Part shown: piece after piece, positions 45,115 to 54,003 of the stretch
Position numbering within the stretch: the stretch's first letter is position 1
Layout: the number at the start of each line of letters is the position of its first letter
DNA from: CAIRTM01 sp963723235
GTDB lineage: Bacteria; Desulfobacterota; WTBG01; CAIYCZ01; CAIRTM01
Direction of reading: 5' to 3'
Assembly: GCA_963723235.1 (NCBI GenBank)
Contig: CAVRPV010000004.1
Span: 124,001-188,000, forward strand
Length of the DNA: 64,000 bases
Translations under genes and position numbers: made by a program
The notes under the pieces: generated by a model
Databases searched by the model: none
What the model was told of the DNA's origin: nothing
What the model saw: the letters and a program-made list of their open reading frames with translations, nothing else

Positions 45115-45885
45115 TTACCCGACCCGTTTATTAAAAACAGCACCCAGTATTTTTTCCTTATCCAGATGCGCTACAGCTGCGGCTAGCTTATTCTGTTTTA
45201 CAATACCGTGCTCAACAACAAACAGTGTCTGATCGATAAAATCGGACAGAACAATTGCATCAACGCCATCCGTCAGCGCGGGGCCGTCAAGAATAATATA
45301 CAGGTCTGGATTGCGCCGCTTCATCTCCTGCAATACCTCGCGCGTTTTGCGTGAGCGCAGCAGTTCCGCGGATTTGAGCCTCCCGCAACCCAACGGCAGC
45401 AGCAGCAGCCGCTCTATGCCGGGGCAAATCAGCATGTCAGAAAGCGGCACATTATCATGCAGACAATCCAACAACCCGGGCTGCTCGTCGATGCCCAGAT
45501 ATTTAAGGACTGAAGGATTTTTTACATTGATATCCACAAGCAAAACCTTGTGATCAACCTCACGTGCAAAGGTAATTGCTAGGTTAATCGCAGTAAACGT
45601 TTTTCCTTCCTGGTTCTGCGTACTGGTTATTAAAAACGTACGGTCATCAGTCTGCAGGGTTGCGGAAACAATTTTTGTTCGCAACAACCTGAACCTTTCG
45701 TTCAGATCATTATCAACAAAGGGGTATGTCAATATTTTATGTTGAACAACTACGGGTTCTGAATAGTTGATAACGCGCGCATGAGGAAATCCGGCTACCG
45801 GGGGTTTAGGTTGACTTGGTAATCCTGCCGCAGTCTCCGGGCGTTCCTGCCTGGCTTTTTGTAAGGCATCTTTTATTCGGCTCAT
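45115..45885 (-). CDS. CpsD/CapB-family (BY-kinase-like) ATPase, first tandem copy
   Basis: 256 residues with the XrtA-associated autokinase N-terminus MSRIKDALQKARQERP, then FLITSTQNQEGKTFTAINLA (P-loop), KVLLVDINVKNPSVLKYLG and DLYIILDGPALTDGVDAIVL. It would couple to the Wzz-like protein upstream to control chain length. As in its tandem copy the P-loop deviates (T-Q-N-Q-E-G-K-T) and no tyrosine cluster follows the last strand (GAVFNKRVG), so autophosphorylation is doubtful although ATP binding may persist. Confidence 0.88.
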   Translation of the reverse strand: MSRIKDALQKARQERPETAAGLPSQPKPPVAGFPHARVINYSEPVVVQHKILTYPFVDNDLNERFRLLRTKIVSATLQTDDRTFLITSTQNQEGKTFTAINLAITFAREVDHKVLLVDINVKNPSVLKYLGIDEQPGLLDCLHDNVPLSDMLICPGIERLLLLPLGCGRLKSAELLRSRKTREVLQEMKRRNPDLYIILDGPALTDGVDAIVLSDFIDQTLFVVEHGIVKQNKLAAAVAHLDKEKILGAVFNKRVG

Positions 45886-45912
45886 ATAAAGGGCATCCTT
45901 TTGTCCCCCTGA

Positions 45913-47589
45913 TTACAATCCTGTCAAAGCAAGCTTTGTTTGAATCAGTGAAAAAATCCTAACAATCAAAACATCAATTTTTATATAAAAAAGATCAACA
46001 GCAACAACAACGCCGATAAGCAAAACAATCACGGCAACCCGCACGAAGACCTTATTAAACCTGGCACGCGGAGCCTTGTCACCGGACACCACCATCGGCA
46101 GATCAACTACAACAGCTAGTCCCTGTAATTGCAATAAATCATGGGGTCCTCGCACGGTTTTTGATAGATAATCCCACCCAAGCAACAAACCGACTCCAAT
46201 AGAAAGTCCCAAAAAAATAGAAACACCTATGATTATTGGAATATTTGGCTTATATGGCTTCAATGGAACCACTGGCGGCTGACCGATGGAAAGACGGCCT
46301 CCCAACTCCCTTTTTTCCATTTCAGCGGAGCTCTGCATGGTCTGAACCTGGCTGGCCAGATCATTAAAGCGTTTTTGGGCACTCTCGCGATCGCGCTCAA
46401 GAATAAGCCATTCTTTTTCTACCAATGGAGTCATGCCCACCCGGCGCTCATACTCCTTGAGATCGGTTTGATATTCCGCCCTCTGAAGCTTGAGCGCTTC
46501 CATGTCAGCCTTGACTTCTTCCAGCTGAATCGCGAGTTGAGTATAGCTTGGATTAAAAGCTCCTCCGGCGTTTTCTGCAACATACCGCTCAGCTTGCGTT
46601 CGTTTTCCCTGGTCAGGCTGCTCCCTATCCTGGACCTTTGCTGAGCCCTGTTTTTCACGCAAGGCTTGCAGTTCAACAATTTCATTCTGCGCACGCCGCA
46701 CATCAGGGTGGCGATCTGAATACCGCGCGCGCAACTGCCCCAATTCCGCCTGAAGTGCTGCCAGACGCTCTTCCGGTGTAACAATGCGATCACCGGACAG
46801 GCCGGTCATCCCAAGAGCGGGGCTCATTTTGCTCAGTTCTGACTCAAGGGTTCTCCGCTGGCTGAGCAGCAGCATCTCTTTTTGTTCAAGGGCGAACAGT
46901 CGCTGATTAATCTCCTCAACCATCCGGTAATTCATCTGAAAAAGCTCAGGCAGTTCATTGACATGTTTTTGCTTAAAATTTGATATTTGTTGATCTATAA
47001 ACGCCATTTCGCGCCTGAGCCGCTCGCGTTCAGCTTCAAAAAAACTCTCGCCCTGGGAGCTGCTTGCTTCACGAAATTTTCTAAAAAGCTCGATAAAGCT
47101 GGTTGCAAGAGCATTGGCAACATAATAGGCTTTTCTGGGATCGGCGTGGTCAAAAGAAAAAGTAAAACCTGTTATGATCTCCTCGTTCTTGCCATATTTC
47201 GAAGGTACTTCTGTATAGTCGTATTTAAGGACGTAGTGGTTCTTAAAATTTTCCATCAAATCGCTGATGGCTACCTTTCCCACCTGTTCAGGATAGAGAT
47301 CCAGCTCATTTATAAGTTTAATACTATTATCAGGAGAAAGCGCCATGGCTTCAATAAAAATCAGCATGGCCTCAAGATACATGTTCATTACTTCAAGCTT
47401 GGCCCAGTCCGGCAACTGCGCCTGCATATAAAACATTTTTGTTTCAGAACGATATACTTTCGGCAACTTAAACGCTACAGTGGTTCCAAGAAACACGGAT
47501 ATGACAAGCGGCACAATAATAAAGTATTTACCCCGCCTGATCAGATCAAGGTACTGCGAAATCAGCTGTTGGACAGTTTTTTGTTCCAT
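45913..47589 (-). CDS. Chain-length determinant (Wzz/GNVR) protein of exopolysaccharide operon
   Basis: 558 residues. There are two membrane helices, YFIIVPLVISVFLGTTVAF near residue 25 and IPIIIGVSIFLGLSIGVGLLL near 440, plus a third hydrophobic helix near 515. Between the first two lies a long periplasmic coiled coil (residues about 180-420) including EAERERLRREMAFIDQQISN and RYSDRHPDVRRAQNEIVELQ (GNVR-type). This is the co-polymerase that sets polysaccharide chain length and pairs with the CpsD-like ATPases downstream. The Pro-rich VVPLKPYKPN before the second helix is typical. Confidence 0.9.
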   Translation of the reverse strand: MEQKTVQQLISQYLDLIRRGKYFIIVPLVISVFLGTTVAFKLPKVYRSETKMFYMQAQLPDWAKLEVMNMYLEAMLIFIEAMALSPDNSIKLINELDLYPEQVGKVAISDLMENFKNHYVLKYDYTEVPSKYGKNEEIITGFTFSFDHADPRKAYYVANALATSFIELFRKFREASSSQGESFFEAERERLRREMAFIDQQISNFKQKHVNELPELFQMNYRMVEEINQRLFALEQKEMLLLSQRRTLESELSKMSPALGMTGLSGDRIVTPEERLAALQAELGQLRARYSDRHPDVRRAQNEIVELQALREKQGSAKVQDREQPDQGKRTQAERYVAENAGGAFNPSYTQLAIQLEEVKADMEALKLQRAEYQTDLKEYERRVGMTPLVEKEWLILERDRESAQKRFNDLASQVQTMQSSAEMEKRELGGRLSIGQPPVVPLKPYKPNIPIIIGVSIFLGLSIGVGLLLGWDYLSKTVRGPHDLLQLQGLAVVVDLPMVVSGDKAPRARFNKVFVRVAVIVLLIGVVVAVDLFYIKIDVLIVRIFSLIQTKLALTGL

Positions 47590-47623
47590 TAGCGTAAAAC
47601 CAAATTGCGAAGTGGGATAAATC

Positions 47624-48923
47624 TTAAATCAATATAAAATAAATTTGCGTGCGTAGTGCTGGTCGTTCGAGTCCTTGATATTGAGTATATCTAAACTGAT
47701 ATCCAATGGTTGTTTGCAGCCAGCGATAGGCCATGTATGACAAAGATGGTTGTACAATATAGGTTAGGTATCCCGGTCTTCCTCCTACGAACTCATTATC
47801 AGAGCTGTCTGAGTATGCCCGAACAAACCGCAAATCCAAGCTTGCATTCAGCCGTTGGGTAATTCTGTAGTCGGTCCGAGAGAGAAAGGATGTACTTTCA
47901 TAATTAGCGCCTTCAGGACTAACGCTAACATCTTATGCGCCTCAAAGCCAAACAAAAAATCATTAAAGCGTTTTTGATACTCAATCACGCCAACCCAGCC
48001 GCTGCCATTTCCTGATGTGTTGACAGTACCAGTTTTATCTATCTTCTCGCTACTATCTGTATTCGCTATACCGCAAACCGAACTGGGCAAGGAGCTTGCC
48101 ATCGTTTTCGAACATATGTTCAAAGCCCCCGGTAATACTATAATTTTTCATCTCATAGTTGTAATTAGAATAATTATAGAAGGGGTCATTAGCGGGATCA
48201 AGCGTATTATCGTTCCCATTAAAATTATAATAAAAATAACCCGCATTGAACAAAAGATTCGTACGCGGACTAAGGCTGTAGTTGTAGAACCCTACGAGCG
48301 AGTAAAAGTCGCTTCCGTTGGTTGTGATGCTATCATACTCTGACAAAGTACCTGTCAGCCCTATGGTGCTGCGCGGAGTTAAAATATAGGAAAAACCGCC
48401 GTTGAAGTCTGTTGTCTTAGTTTTTGTAGCGTGTGTATTGATCAGTAGGGTCAATAGCCCCGATGTCTTCAAGGCGATTATTAGTCATTATAAACCGCAT
48501 AACCAGCCCCGAGTGAAAATTCCAAGCGCTCATTCGGAATATAGCCCAAACTCAATGTATAGTCCTGATTCACGTAATTAAATTTTTTTTCGCTTATATA
48601 TTCAGCAATATCAAGTCCGACGTGTCGAATTAAGCGAAAAACGCGGGCTGAATGCTGTGATATCGACTTCAGGCCTGTAATGGTTACTCCAGTCACTAAC
48701 CCTGTCTTTACCGTCATAGTCTCCAATCTATATTATCCTCATATTGCCAGCCCATAAGTAAACACAGGCGCTATTTCCAGATACGTCCTGCCGCTGCTGC
48801 GGTCGGACTTGGTTTAAGCTTTCCGGGCCAGCTGGTTGACAAATCGGAGGCCGCACCGCTTTCATAAAGTGGAAGAATCGCAAACGCTACCGCTAACAAA
48901 ATACGCATACTATAATATTTCAT
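47624..48923 (-). CDS. Outer-membrane beta-barrel protein of exopolysaccharide operon, several frameshifts
   Basis: From ATG 48923 (AAGGAG 8 bases upstream) a signal peptide MKYYSMRILLAVAFAILPLY is read, then the frame breaks repeatedly (near 48750, 48715, 48620, 48475, 48060 and 47850). The pieces share barrel-like alternating aromatic strands: YTLSLGYIPNERLEFSLGAG, TDFNGGFSYILTPRSTIGLT, FYSLVGFYNYSLSPRTNLLF and YRWLQTTIGYQFRYTQYQG, ending in YFILI. Total about 430 residues. Position between the OPX lipoprotein and the Wzz gene matches the outer-membrane barrel of exosortase-type EPS loci. Confidence 0.75.
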
Positions 48924-48972
48924 GCCACAAACTCCTTTATCGGTTCGGTCATAAAGGTAAAGTGATCCATGC

Positions 48973-49590
48973 TCAGGGAACAATAATTACATCTCCGGGC
49001 TTAAGAGGAATATTTTGTTGAAGATTTTTGCCCCTGACAACCTGACTGTAGTTGAATCTTGTTTTTATTTTTTGCCCGCCGAATGTCCGGATAATTTCAA
49101 CCTTGTTGCTTTTAGCATAAATAGTAAAACCGCCGGCTTTGGCAATCGCCTGCAAAACATCCGTATACGACAACAGATCAAATTCACCGGGGTTGTTAAC
49201 TTCACCCAGAACATAGATCTTTAGGCTCTTGATTTCGACGACCGTTACGGAGACGGTCGGCTCCCGGATAAACTCCATGTAACGCTTGCCAAGCTCCTGC
49301 CTGAGAGCGTCAACAGTCAGACCGACAGCCTGTACTGCATCAACCAGGGGAAGCGAAATCTTACCGTCGGGCTGAACAATCACATCCGTATCAAGATCCT
49401 CCTGCCCCCAAACCGCTATGTGCAGCTTGTCACCATATCCTATTACAAAACCCTCTTCAGTATGCAGGGTTTGCATAATGTCTGCAACGGAATTTAGAAC
49501 AGTGTATTCACTGGCACAGGAGCAGAGAAGAACCGCGCAGGCCATACAAAAAAGATACCATTTTTTCGATATATGTCCCAATCCGTTCAT
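48973..49590 (-). CDS. Polysaccharide export lipoprotein (Wza/OPX family)
   Basis: 205 residues. Lipoprotein signal with lipobox AVLLCSC. The poly_export domain spans about 45-125 (IGYGDKLHIAVWGQEDLDTD, VQPDGKISLPLVDAVQAVGL). A SLBB-like domain follows (KSLKIYVLGEVNNPGEFDLL, ending LKPGDVIIVP). This short OPX form builds the outer-membrane/periplasmic part of the polysaccharide exporter. It is the first gene of the operon. The AT-rich 277 bases upstream (49591-49867) probably hold its promoter, but I see no convincing boxes. Confidence 0.9.
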   Translation of the reverse strand: MNGLGHISKKWYLFCMACAVLLCSCASEYTVLNSVADIMQTLHTEEGFVIGYGDKLHIAVWGQEDLDTDVIVQPDGKISLPLVDAVQAVGLTVDALRQELGKRYMEFIREPTVSVTVVEIKSLKIYVLGEVNNPGEFDLLSYTDVLQAIAKAGGFTIYAKSNKVEIIRTFGGQKIKTRFNYSQVVRGKNLQQNIPLKPGDVIIVP

Positions 49591-49867
49591 TAGAGTTCAA
49601 CTCTCATTTAAAAGGTAATAAAAACAAGTTAATCGCCCAAATAGATATTAATAATTAACATTTAAAAATCATTCTGTCTATAGGAATATCCGTCCGGGGC
49701 TTTCTATGCGCTCTTTGGTTTTTCGGAACCCAGGTAGAATACTTTATTTTTTCCCTAATTTTTCATGCTGACAACAGTTCCGAGAACGCAGCCTTATGTG
49801 CAGACCGTTTTTAAACTGTGCTTGCGCAGAAAAGTCCCTGGCCAACCGCAGTATCCCTTACAGCAGG

Positions 49868-50676
49868 TCATTCATCACCGGACCCAAAGATTACACGCTC
49901 GGCGTGGGTGTACACGGTAAAGTTCCCCCCCTTGCAAACCCGACAACCGTAACCCCCATATCGCGGGCCTGCAAAACAGTTTGATGCGTAGGCGCTCCGC
50001 GAGACAGCAGCAGCGGGATAGCGGCGCGCTTGACTTTCTGCAGAATTTCCGATGAAATCCTGCCGGTGCCCAGAAGAAGCGCATGGGAAAGGTCTGTACC
50101 CTGCAGCAGGCAATGTCCCAAAGCCTTGTCAACCGCGTTATGCCGGCCGATATCATCAAAATATGTTTCCGGAATATCACCGTTAAGACTGATGGCGACA
50201 GTGTGCACTCCGTGCGTATCCCGGTGCAGCTGCGAGCAGTTCAGCAGCCAGCGCATGCACGCGACCAGTCTCCCGGGATCAATGCTGAACGTACTGTCAA
50301 TCGGGTGACGCGCAGCAAGATTAATCATGTTGTCGTACATGACTCCTTTACCGCAGCCGCTTGTATAAATGCGCTTGCCGAGCAGGGCCGGATCAATACG
50401 GTGGGCGGTAGTGATATCAAGGCGCCAGGTTGTTTCATCACAGTAAAAATCAAGAAACTCTTCAGCGCTCTGAATAAGACCGGAGGTAAACAGATAGCCG
50501 ACCGCGAATTCCTTTAAATTCGCGGGCGTGCACAGCATCGTGCCAAGTTCATCGCCGTTTACCTGCAGGGTGCAGGGCACTTCAGTGGCAATGGGCTGGC
50601 GCACACATTCCCTTTTGCCGCCTTTGAAACACGTCACATCAATATCTACAAATGGACCGAAATTTTGATCAAGCAT
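49868..50676 (-). CDS. fdhD: Formate dehydrogenase accessory sulfurtransferase FdhD, frameshift at a G7 tract
   Basis: About 269 residues after correction. Motifs are EVPCTLQVNGDEL, TPANLKEFAVGYLFTSGLI, the loop TSGCGKGVMYDN (one of the two usual loop cysteines), DIGRHNAVDKALG and RISSEILQKVKRAAIPLLLSRGAPTH. FdhD transfers sulfur from IscS to the molybdenum cofactor of formate dehydrogenase. At 49924-49930 a run of seven C (G7 on the coding strand) shifts the frame: the published frame ends in RGGTLPCTPTPSV, whereas one base less gives GNFTVYTHAERVIFGSGDE, the normal FdhD end. The tract may be a sequencing error or a phase-variable run. Confidence 0.92.
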
Positions 50677-50734
50677 TGTTCGTTCCGTGTATCCATACCG
50701 TTATTATAGTGCCTAAGCACAGCGTTACTTTTTA

Positions 50735-51010
50735 TTACTCAATAGTGCGTCCCGACGCGGCTGTCTGCTCCAGATAGCGGCGCACCTCGGGTTTGAGGTA
50801 CATCGTGTCAAGATCCGTCTTTCTCATTACCGCGCCTGCGCAAAGCCGCGCCAGATCTGCCGCTTGCGTGCAGGCATCAAGAAACATACAGCAACGGCCG
50901 TTAACCATGCACATCCCGCCCGGAAAACCTTCAAGCGTTTCGTGGCGCACGTGGATGCCGAGCGCTTCAAGGATTGATTCAAGCTCCTGAAGGATTTGCT
51001 GATCAGTCAT
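50735..51010 (-). CDS. Small conserved hypothetical protein upstream of fdhD
   Basis: 91 residues: a helical N-terminus (MTDQQILQELESILEALGI), a central Gly/Cys part GGMCMVNGRCCMFLDA and a helical end with LKPEVRRYLEQTA. The layout resembles a small bacterial family with the core GGLC...G...LF and C-terminal PEVRxxLE. Function unknown. It lies 58 bases upstream of fdhD in the same direction, so the two are probably co-transcribed. Confidence 0.65.
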   Translation of the reverse strand: MTDQQILQELESILEALGIHVRHETLEGFPGGMCMVNGRCCMFLDACTQAADLARLCAGAVMRKTDLDTMYLKPEVRRYLEQTAASGRTIE

Positions 51011-51073
51011 TGCAAGCCGTCATCTCGATCACTGTGTGTGCCCGCACCTTTGCTGTTAAAACATTTCAACACC

Positions 51074-51087
51074 GCCTTACGTAAGGC
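51074..51087. other. Perfect 14-bp palindrome upstream of the metal/envelope stress module
   Basis: GCCTTACGTAAGGC at 51074-51087 lies in the 233-base divergent region between the fdhD-side gene and the Spy-like gene at 51244. It could be an operator or a short RNA hairpin. No assignment is possible. Confidence 0.4.
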
Positions 51088-51243
51088 ACTTATAGTGTAC
51101 CTGCAGAATTGATATCATCTATAAAATATGCTGTACAGTAAAATATAGTGTAACCTTTTTCGCCTCTCAGCGCACTCTATATGTAGAGGTTGGTCAAATA
51201 AACGCACCCCTTAAATACTTTTTTTTGACAGGAGGATTACATT

Positions 51244-51747
51244 ATGAAACGCACTGCACTATATGTAAGCCTGACCGGTATCATGGCCGCACTGTTGCTC
51301 TGCGCGCCCCTGAGCGCATCGGCATTTCAAGGCGCAGGACCCGGGTATGGCCCCGGCTGCCGGGAACCGAATATTTTGGGCTGTATTGAAACGCTTGATC
51401 TTACGGAGAAACAACGCTTTGACATTGATGCCCTGCGAACCGAAGCCCGGGCTAAAATTATCCCCCTGCGTGATGAGTTGCAGCGCCTTGAAATTCCCGA
51501 AGCTCTTTTTGCTCAAAACATTGATACTGCAGCACTTGAAGCACTGCTTACCCGCAAAAAAAACATTAATACCGAAATAATCCAGATACGTCATGAGACC
51601 ATGATTGCCGCTGCCAAGCTTTTAACGCCAGAGCAAAAAACAACCATGCTTGAGAGAAAAAACTCCTGCCCGTTTTTTGAAGGCGATGGCATACGCGGAG
51701 CAGGCAGGCGCGGCCGCGGTCAACAACCGGGCTGCCTGTGGTGGTAG
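51244..51747 (+). CDS. Spy/CpxP/ZraP-like periplasmic protein
   Basis: 167 residues with signal peptide (MKRTALYVSLTGIMAALLLC, cleavage after ASA). It has the LTxxQ-type repeats of the Spy/CpxP group: LDLTEKQRFDIDALRTEARA near residue 50 and KLLTPEQKTTMLERK near 125. A hydrophilic Gly/Arg-rich tail with a few Cys could bind metal. Such proteins act as periplasmic chaperones or metal sensors. AGGAGG is well placed before the ATG. It is followed by an ECF sigma factor operon, which suggests it is part of, or regulated by, that module. Confidence 0.82.
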   Translation: MKRTALYVSLTGIMAALLLCAPLSASAFQGAGPGYGPGCREPNILGCIETLDLTEKQRFDIDALRTEARAKIIPLRDELQRLEIPEALFAQNIDTAALEALLTRKKNINTEIIQIRHETMIAAAKLLTPEQKTTMLERKNSCPFFEGDGIRGAGRRGRGQQPGCLWW

Positions 51748-51905
51748 ATGCCACAAACATGCCGGGAGTACTCCCCGCGGTGCTTTCGCTTGTTGTAAAA
51801 GCCGGCCCTTTGATTTTGTCGCTCTTTGGGCATACGAGCCGTACCCGCTATTCAGATAGAGATACACTCTTGCATTTGAGATATGGCAATTGTATAGATG
51901 AAATC

Positions 51906-52517
51906 ATGGTTCTTGACGATAGTACGCTTGTACAAAAAGTTCTCAACGGCGATAAGCGCTTTTTTGATGAGCTTATTGCGCAGCATGCCGCGCGTATTTT
52001 TCAGCTTGTCTACCGCTTTTTCAATAACCGGCATCAGGTTGAAGATATTGTTCAGGATGTTTTTTTACAGGCATATCAATCACTGGACCGGTATAGCGGG
52101 GAGCGACCATTTAGCAGCTGGTTGACGACTATTGCCATGCGGCGCTGTTACCGTGAGCTTGCGCTAAGCTCAAAACGGGCGGAAGCTGCCCTGCCGGAAT
52201 TAAGCCGGCTTGAGCAGGACGGTCTGGATCAACTCTGCCTGCACAAAGGCTCAATCTGCGCGAACCCGGAAACTGCCCTGATCGCGCGTGACATAACAGC
52301 GCGCCTGCTGCAAGCTCTGCCGCCCCGTGAGCAGATGGTGCTGATCATGAGAGACGTTGAGGGCCTGAGCGTCAGGGAGACAGCCCGCATGCTGGGCATC
52401 ACACAGATATACGTTAAGGTTGCACATTATCGCGCACGCAAAAAAGCCCGCGCCGCGTTGGCAGGCCTGGAGAATAATCATGGGCAGCACAAACCTCTAA
52501 AGGAAAAACGATTATGA
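51906..52517 (+). CDS. ECF-type RNA polymerase sigma factor
   Basis: 204 residues from MVLDDSTLVQKVLNGDKRFF. Region 2 (residues about 17-85) includes HQVEDIVQDVFLQAYQSLDR and PFSSWLTTIAMRRCYRE. Region 4 (about 135-190) includes LPPREQMVLIMRDVEGLSVR and the HTH ARMLGITQIYVKVAHYRAR. It directs polymerase to envelope or metal stress promoters. Its stop overlaps the anti-sigma start as ATGA. An in-frame start 56 codons upstream exists but overlaps the preceding gene and has non-sigma sequence. Confidence 0.92.
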   Translation: MVLDDSTLVQKVLNGDKRFFDELIAQHAARIFQLVYRFFNNRHQVEDIVQDVFLQAYQSLDRYSGERPFSSWLTTIAMRRCYRELALSSKRAEAALPELSRLEQDGLDQLCLHKGSICANPETALIARDITARLLQALPPREQMVLIMRDVEGLSVRETARMLGITQIYVKVAHYRARKKARAALAGLENNHGQHKPLKEKRL

Positions 52518-52981
52518 TGACTTTGCACTGCAGCGAGGTACAACAGTCGCTCAAAGCCTTTCATGCTGAGAAACTGGATGCAGCCGCATGTGCGGCTGTA
52601 GAGACTCATCTCAGCCATTGCGCGAAGTGCCGCAACGCAGCCCGGCAGGAAGGTCTCGAAAAGCTCCTGCGCACAGCCAACCAAGCTCCATTTCCGGTGC
52701 CATCGGATTTTTTCATGACCCGGTTGAACAGCGCCCTGGCAGACTGGCCAGCACCGAAGCCACCTGCAACAATAGCTGAACTGCTGGCACAATCCGGCCT
52801 GCGGCTCGCTCCTGCCCTGGCTGCCCTGGTCATGCTTATCAGCGTTGGCAGCGGCTATCTCATTGCATCGAACGATGGTGCTACCGCGACCGTGCCGGCT
52901 GAAGAACTGCTGCTTGAAGATCATCCCCTCAGTGCTGATCTGGTGTTGGCGGCGATAACCGGAGAAACCATAGAAAGGTAG
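52514..52981 (+). CDS. Anti-sigma factor with zf-HC2 domain
   Basis: 155 residues. The N-terminal zinc-binding anti-sigma domain has LHCSEVQQSL and ETHLSHCAKCRNAA (HxxxCxxC). One membrane helix lies near residues 97-116 (APALAALVMLISVGSGYLIA) and a short periplasmic tail follows. It should hold the ECF sigma factor inactive until a periplasmic signal arrives. It overlaps the sigma gene by 4 bases and is followed 4 bases later by the Spy/CnrX-like gene. Confidence 0.88.
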   Translation: MMTLHCSEVQQSLKAFHAEKLDAAACAAVETHLSHCAKCRNAARQEGLEKLLRTANQAPFPVPSDFFMTRLNSALADWPAPKPPATIAELLAQSGLRLAPALAALVMLISVGSGYLIASNDGATATVPAEELLLEDHPLSADLVLAAITGETIER

Positions 52982-52985
52982 CGCT

Positions 52986-53501
52986 ATGAAGGCTGCGGCC
53001 AAAGCAAGCACAGTTGTAGCACTCGTTTTTATTGTCGGCTTTTTGTCCGGTATCGGCGCAATTGCCTGTTTTCAGGCAATCCGCTCCGACAGGCCGTGGC
53101 AAGACGCGCGCTTTTTGCCACGACAGTTTACCCGGTTTACGCCGGAGCCAGGTGAGCGCATCGAACAGCTTGCCCGAGAGCTTGAGCTCACGCCCGGGCA
53201 GCGGGAACAATTCGAACCTGTCCTGCGTGCAGGCATCGAAAAAATCAGGGATTTGCGTCAGAAACATCGACCAGAGGTTCGTGCGGTTCTGCTTGAGACC
53301 CGCATGACGCTCCGCTCGTTTCTAAACGAGCAGCAATGCAAACGCTTTGACGAGTTATCGCTCCCCATGATCCCGGGCCGTGATTTTCCCGGTTCTGGCC
53401 GCTGCCTTCAGGACGCACCCAAGGGGGAGCACTGGCGGGGCTCAGGCAGAGGACGCCGGATGGAGCAGCAGGAAAACCTTGAACACCGGCCATATCAGTA
53501 G
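52986..53501 (+). CDS. Membrane-anchored periplasmic sensor, Spy/CnrX-like
   Basis: 171 residues. An N-terminal membrane anchor (STVVALVFIVGFLSGIGAIA) precedes a periplasmic helical hairpin with LARELELTPGQREQFEPVLR and RSFLNEQQCKRFDEL, the Spy/CpxP pattern. In CnrX-type systems such a sensor sits with an ECF sigma and anti-sigma factor and detects metals. The gene order here (Spy-like, sigma, anti-sigma, anchored Spy-like) matches that logic. The signal it senses is not visible. Confidence 0.8.
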   Translation: MKAAAKASTVVALVFIVGFLSGIGAIACFQAIRSDRPWQDARFLPRQFTRFTPEPGERIEQLARELELTPGQREQFEPVLRAGIEKIRDLRQKHRPEVRAVLLETRMTLRSFLNEQQCKRFDELSLPMIPGRDFPGSGRCLQDAPKGEHWRGSGRGRRMEQQENLEHRPYQ

Positions 53502-53643
53502 GGCAGTTGGCTGGGCAAATGGAATCGGCGTTTATGTGTCACATGTGCAACAGCGCTGGCACACATAAGCCGGCTAAATACTTTCTGGTAAGTTCCGATA
53601 AAATCTGTTATATCTCACTTGATACCAGAATACAGAGGGCAAA

Positions 53644-54003
53644 ATGGCAGACGAACAGCGGTCCGGGCAGCGGGCACCCACGAAGATTGAAGTGATGTTC
53701 CGTGAGTACGGCGCATTTGTCAAAGTCTATATGCTCAATGTCAGCAATGGAGGGATTTTTGTTAAAACCGAAGACCCGTTCCCGCTTGATTATCCCGTAT
53801 CCCTCCGGCTAATTCTGCCCTCTGAGACCACACCACTTGACATTGAAGGACGCGTGGTCTGGATCAACCCCAAGGGTCGAAAAAATTCATTCCCAAAGGG
53901 CATGGGGATTCAATTTGTCAAAATGGGCGATGCAGCCCGCAGCAAACTGGACGAGTTTGTTAAAAAATATTATAAAGAAATTCAAAATTATTCAATCCTA
54001 TAG
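53644..54003 (+). CDS. PilZ-domain protein (TIGR02266 type)
   Basis: 119 residues. N-terminal QRAPTKIEVMFREYGAFVKV, LNVSNGGIFVKTEDPFPLD (NxSxGG motif) and EGRVVWINPKG, then GMGIQFVKMGDAARSKLDEF identify the Myxococcus-type PilZ subfamily. The RxxxR motif of c-di-GMP binders is weak here (RSGQR upstream), so ligand binding is uncertain. GAGGGC lies just before the ATG. It stands alone, followed by a 580-base gap. Confidence 0.82.
   Translation: MADEQRSGQRAPTKIEVMFREYGAFVKVYMLNVSNGGIFVKTEDPFPLDYPVSLRLILPSETTPLDIEGRVVWINPKGRKNSFPKGMGIQFVKMGDAARSKLDEFVKKYYKEIQNYSIL

Noticed and set aside
43168..49590. Full exosortase (XrtA/PEP-CTERM) locus
   Set aside because: The ATPase, kinase-like, Wzz, barrel and OPX genes fit, but no exosortase or PEP-CTERM substrate is in the window, so only an Xrt-type EPS operon is claimed.
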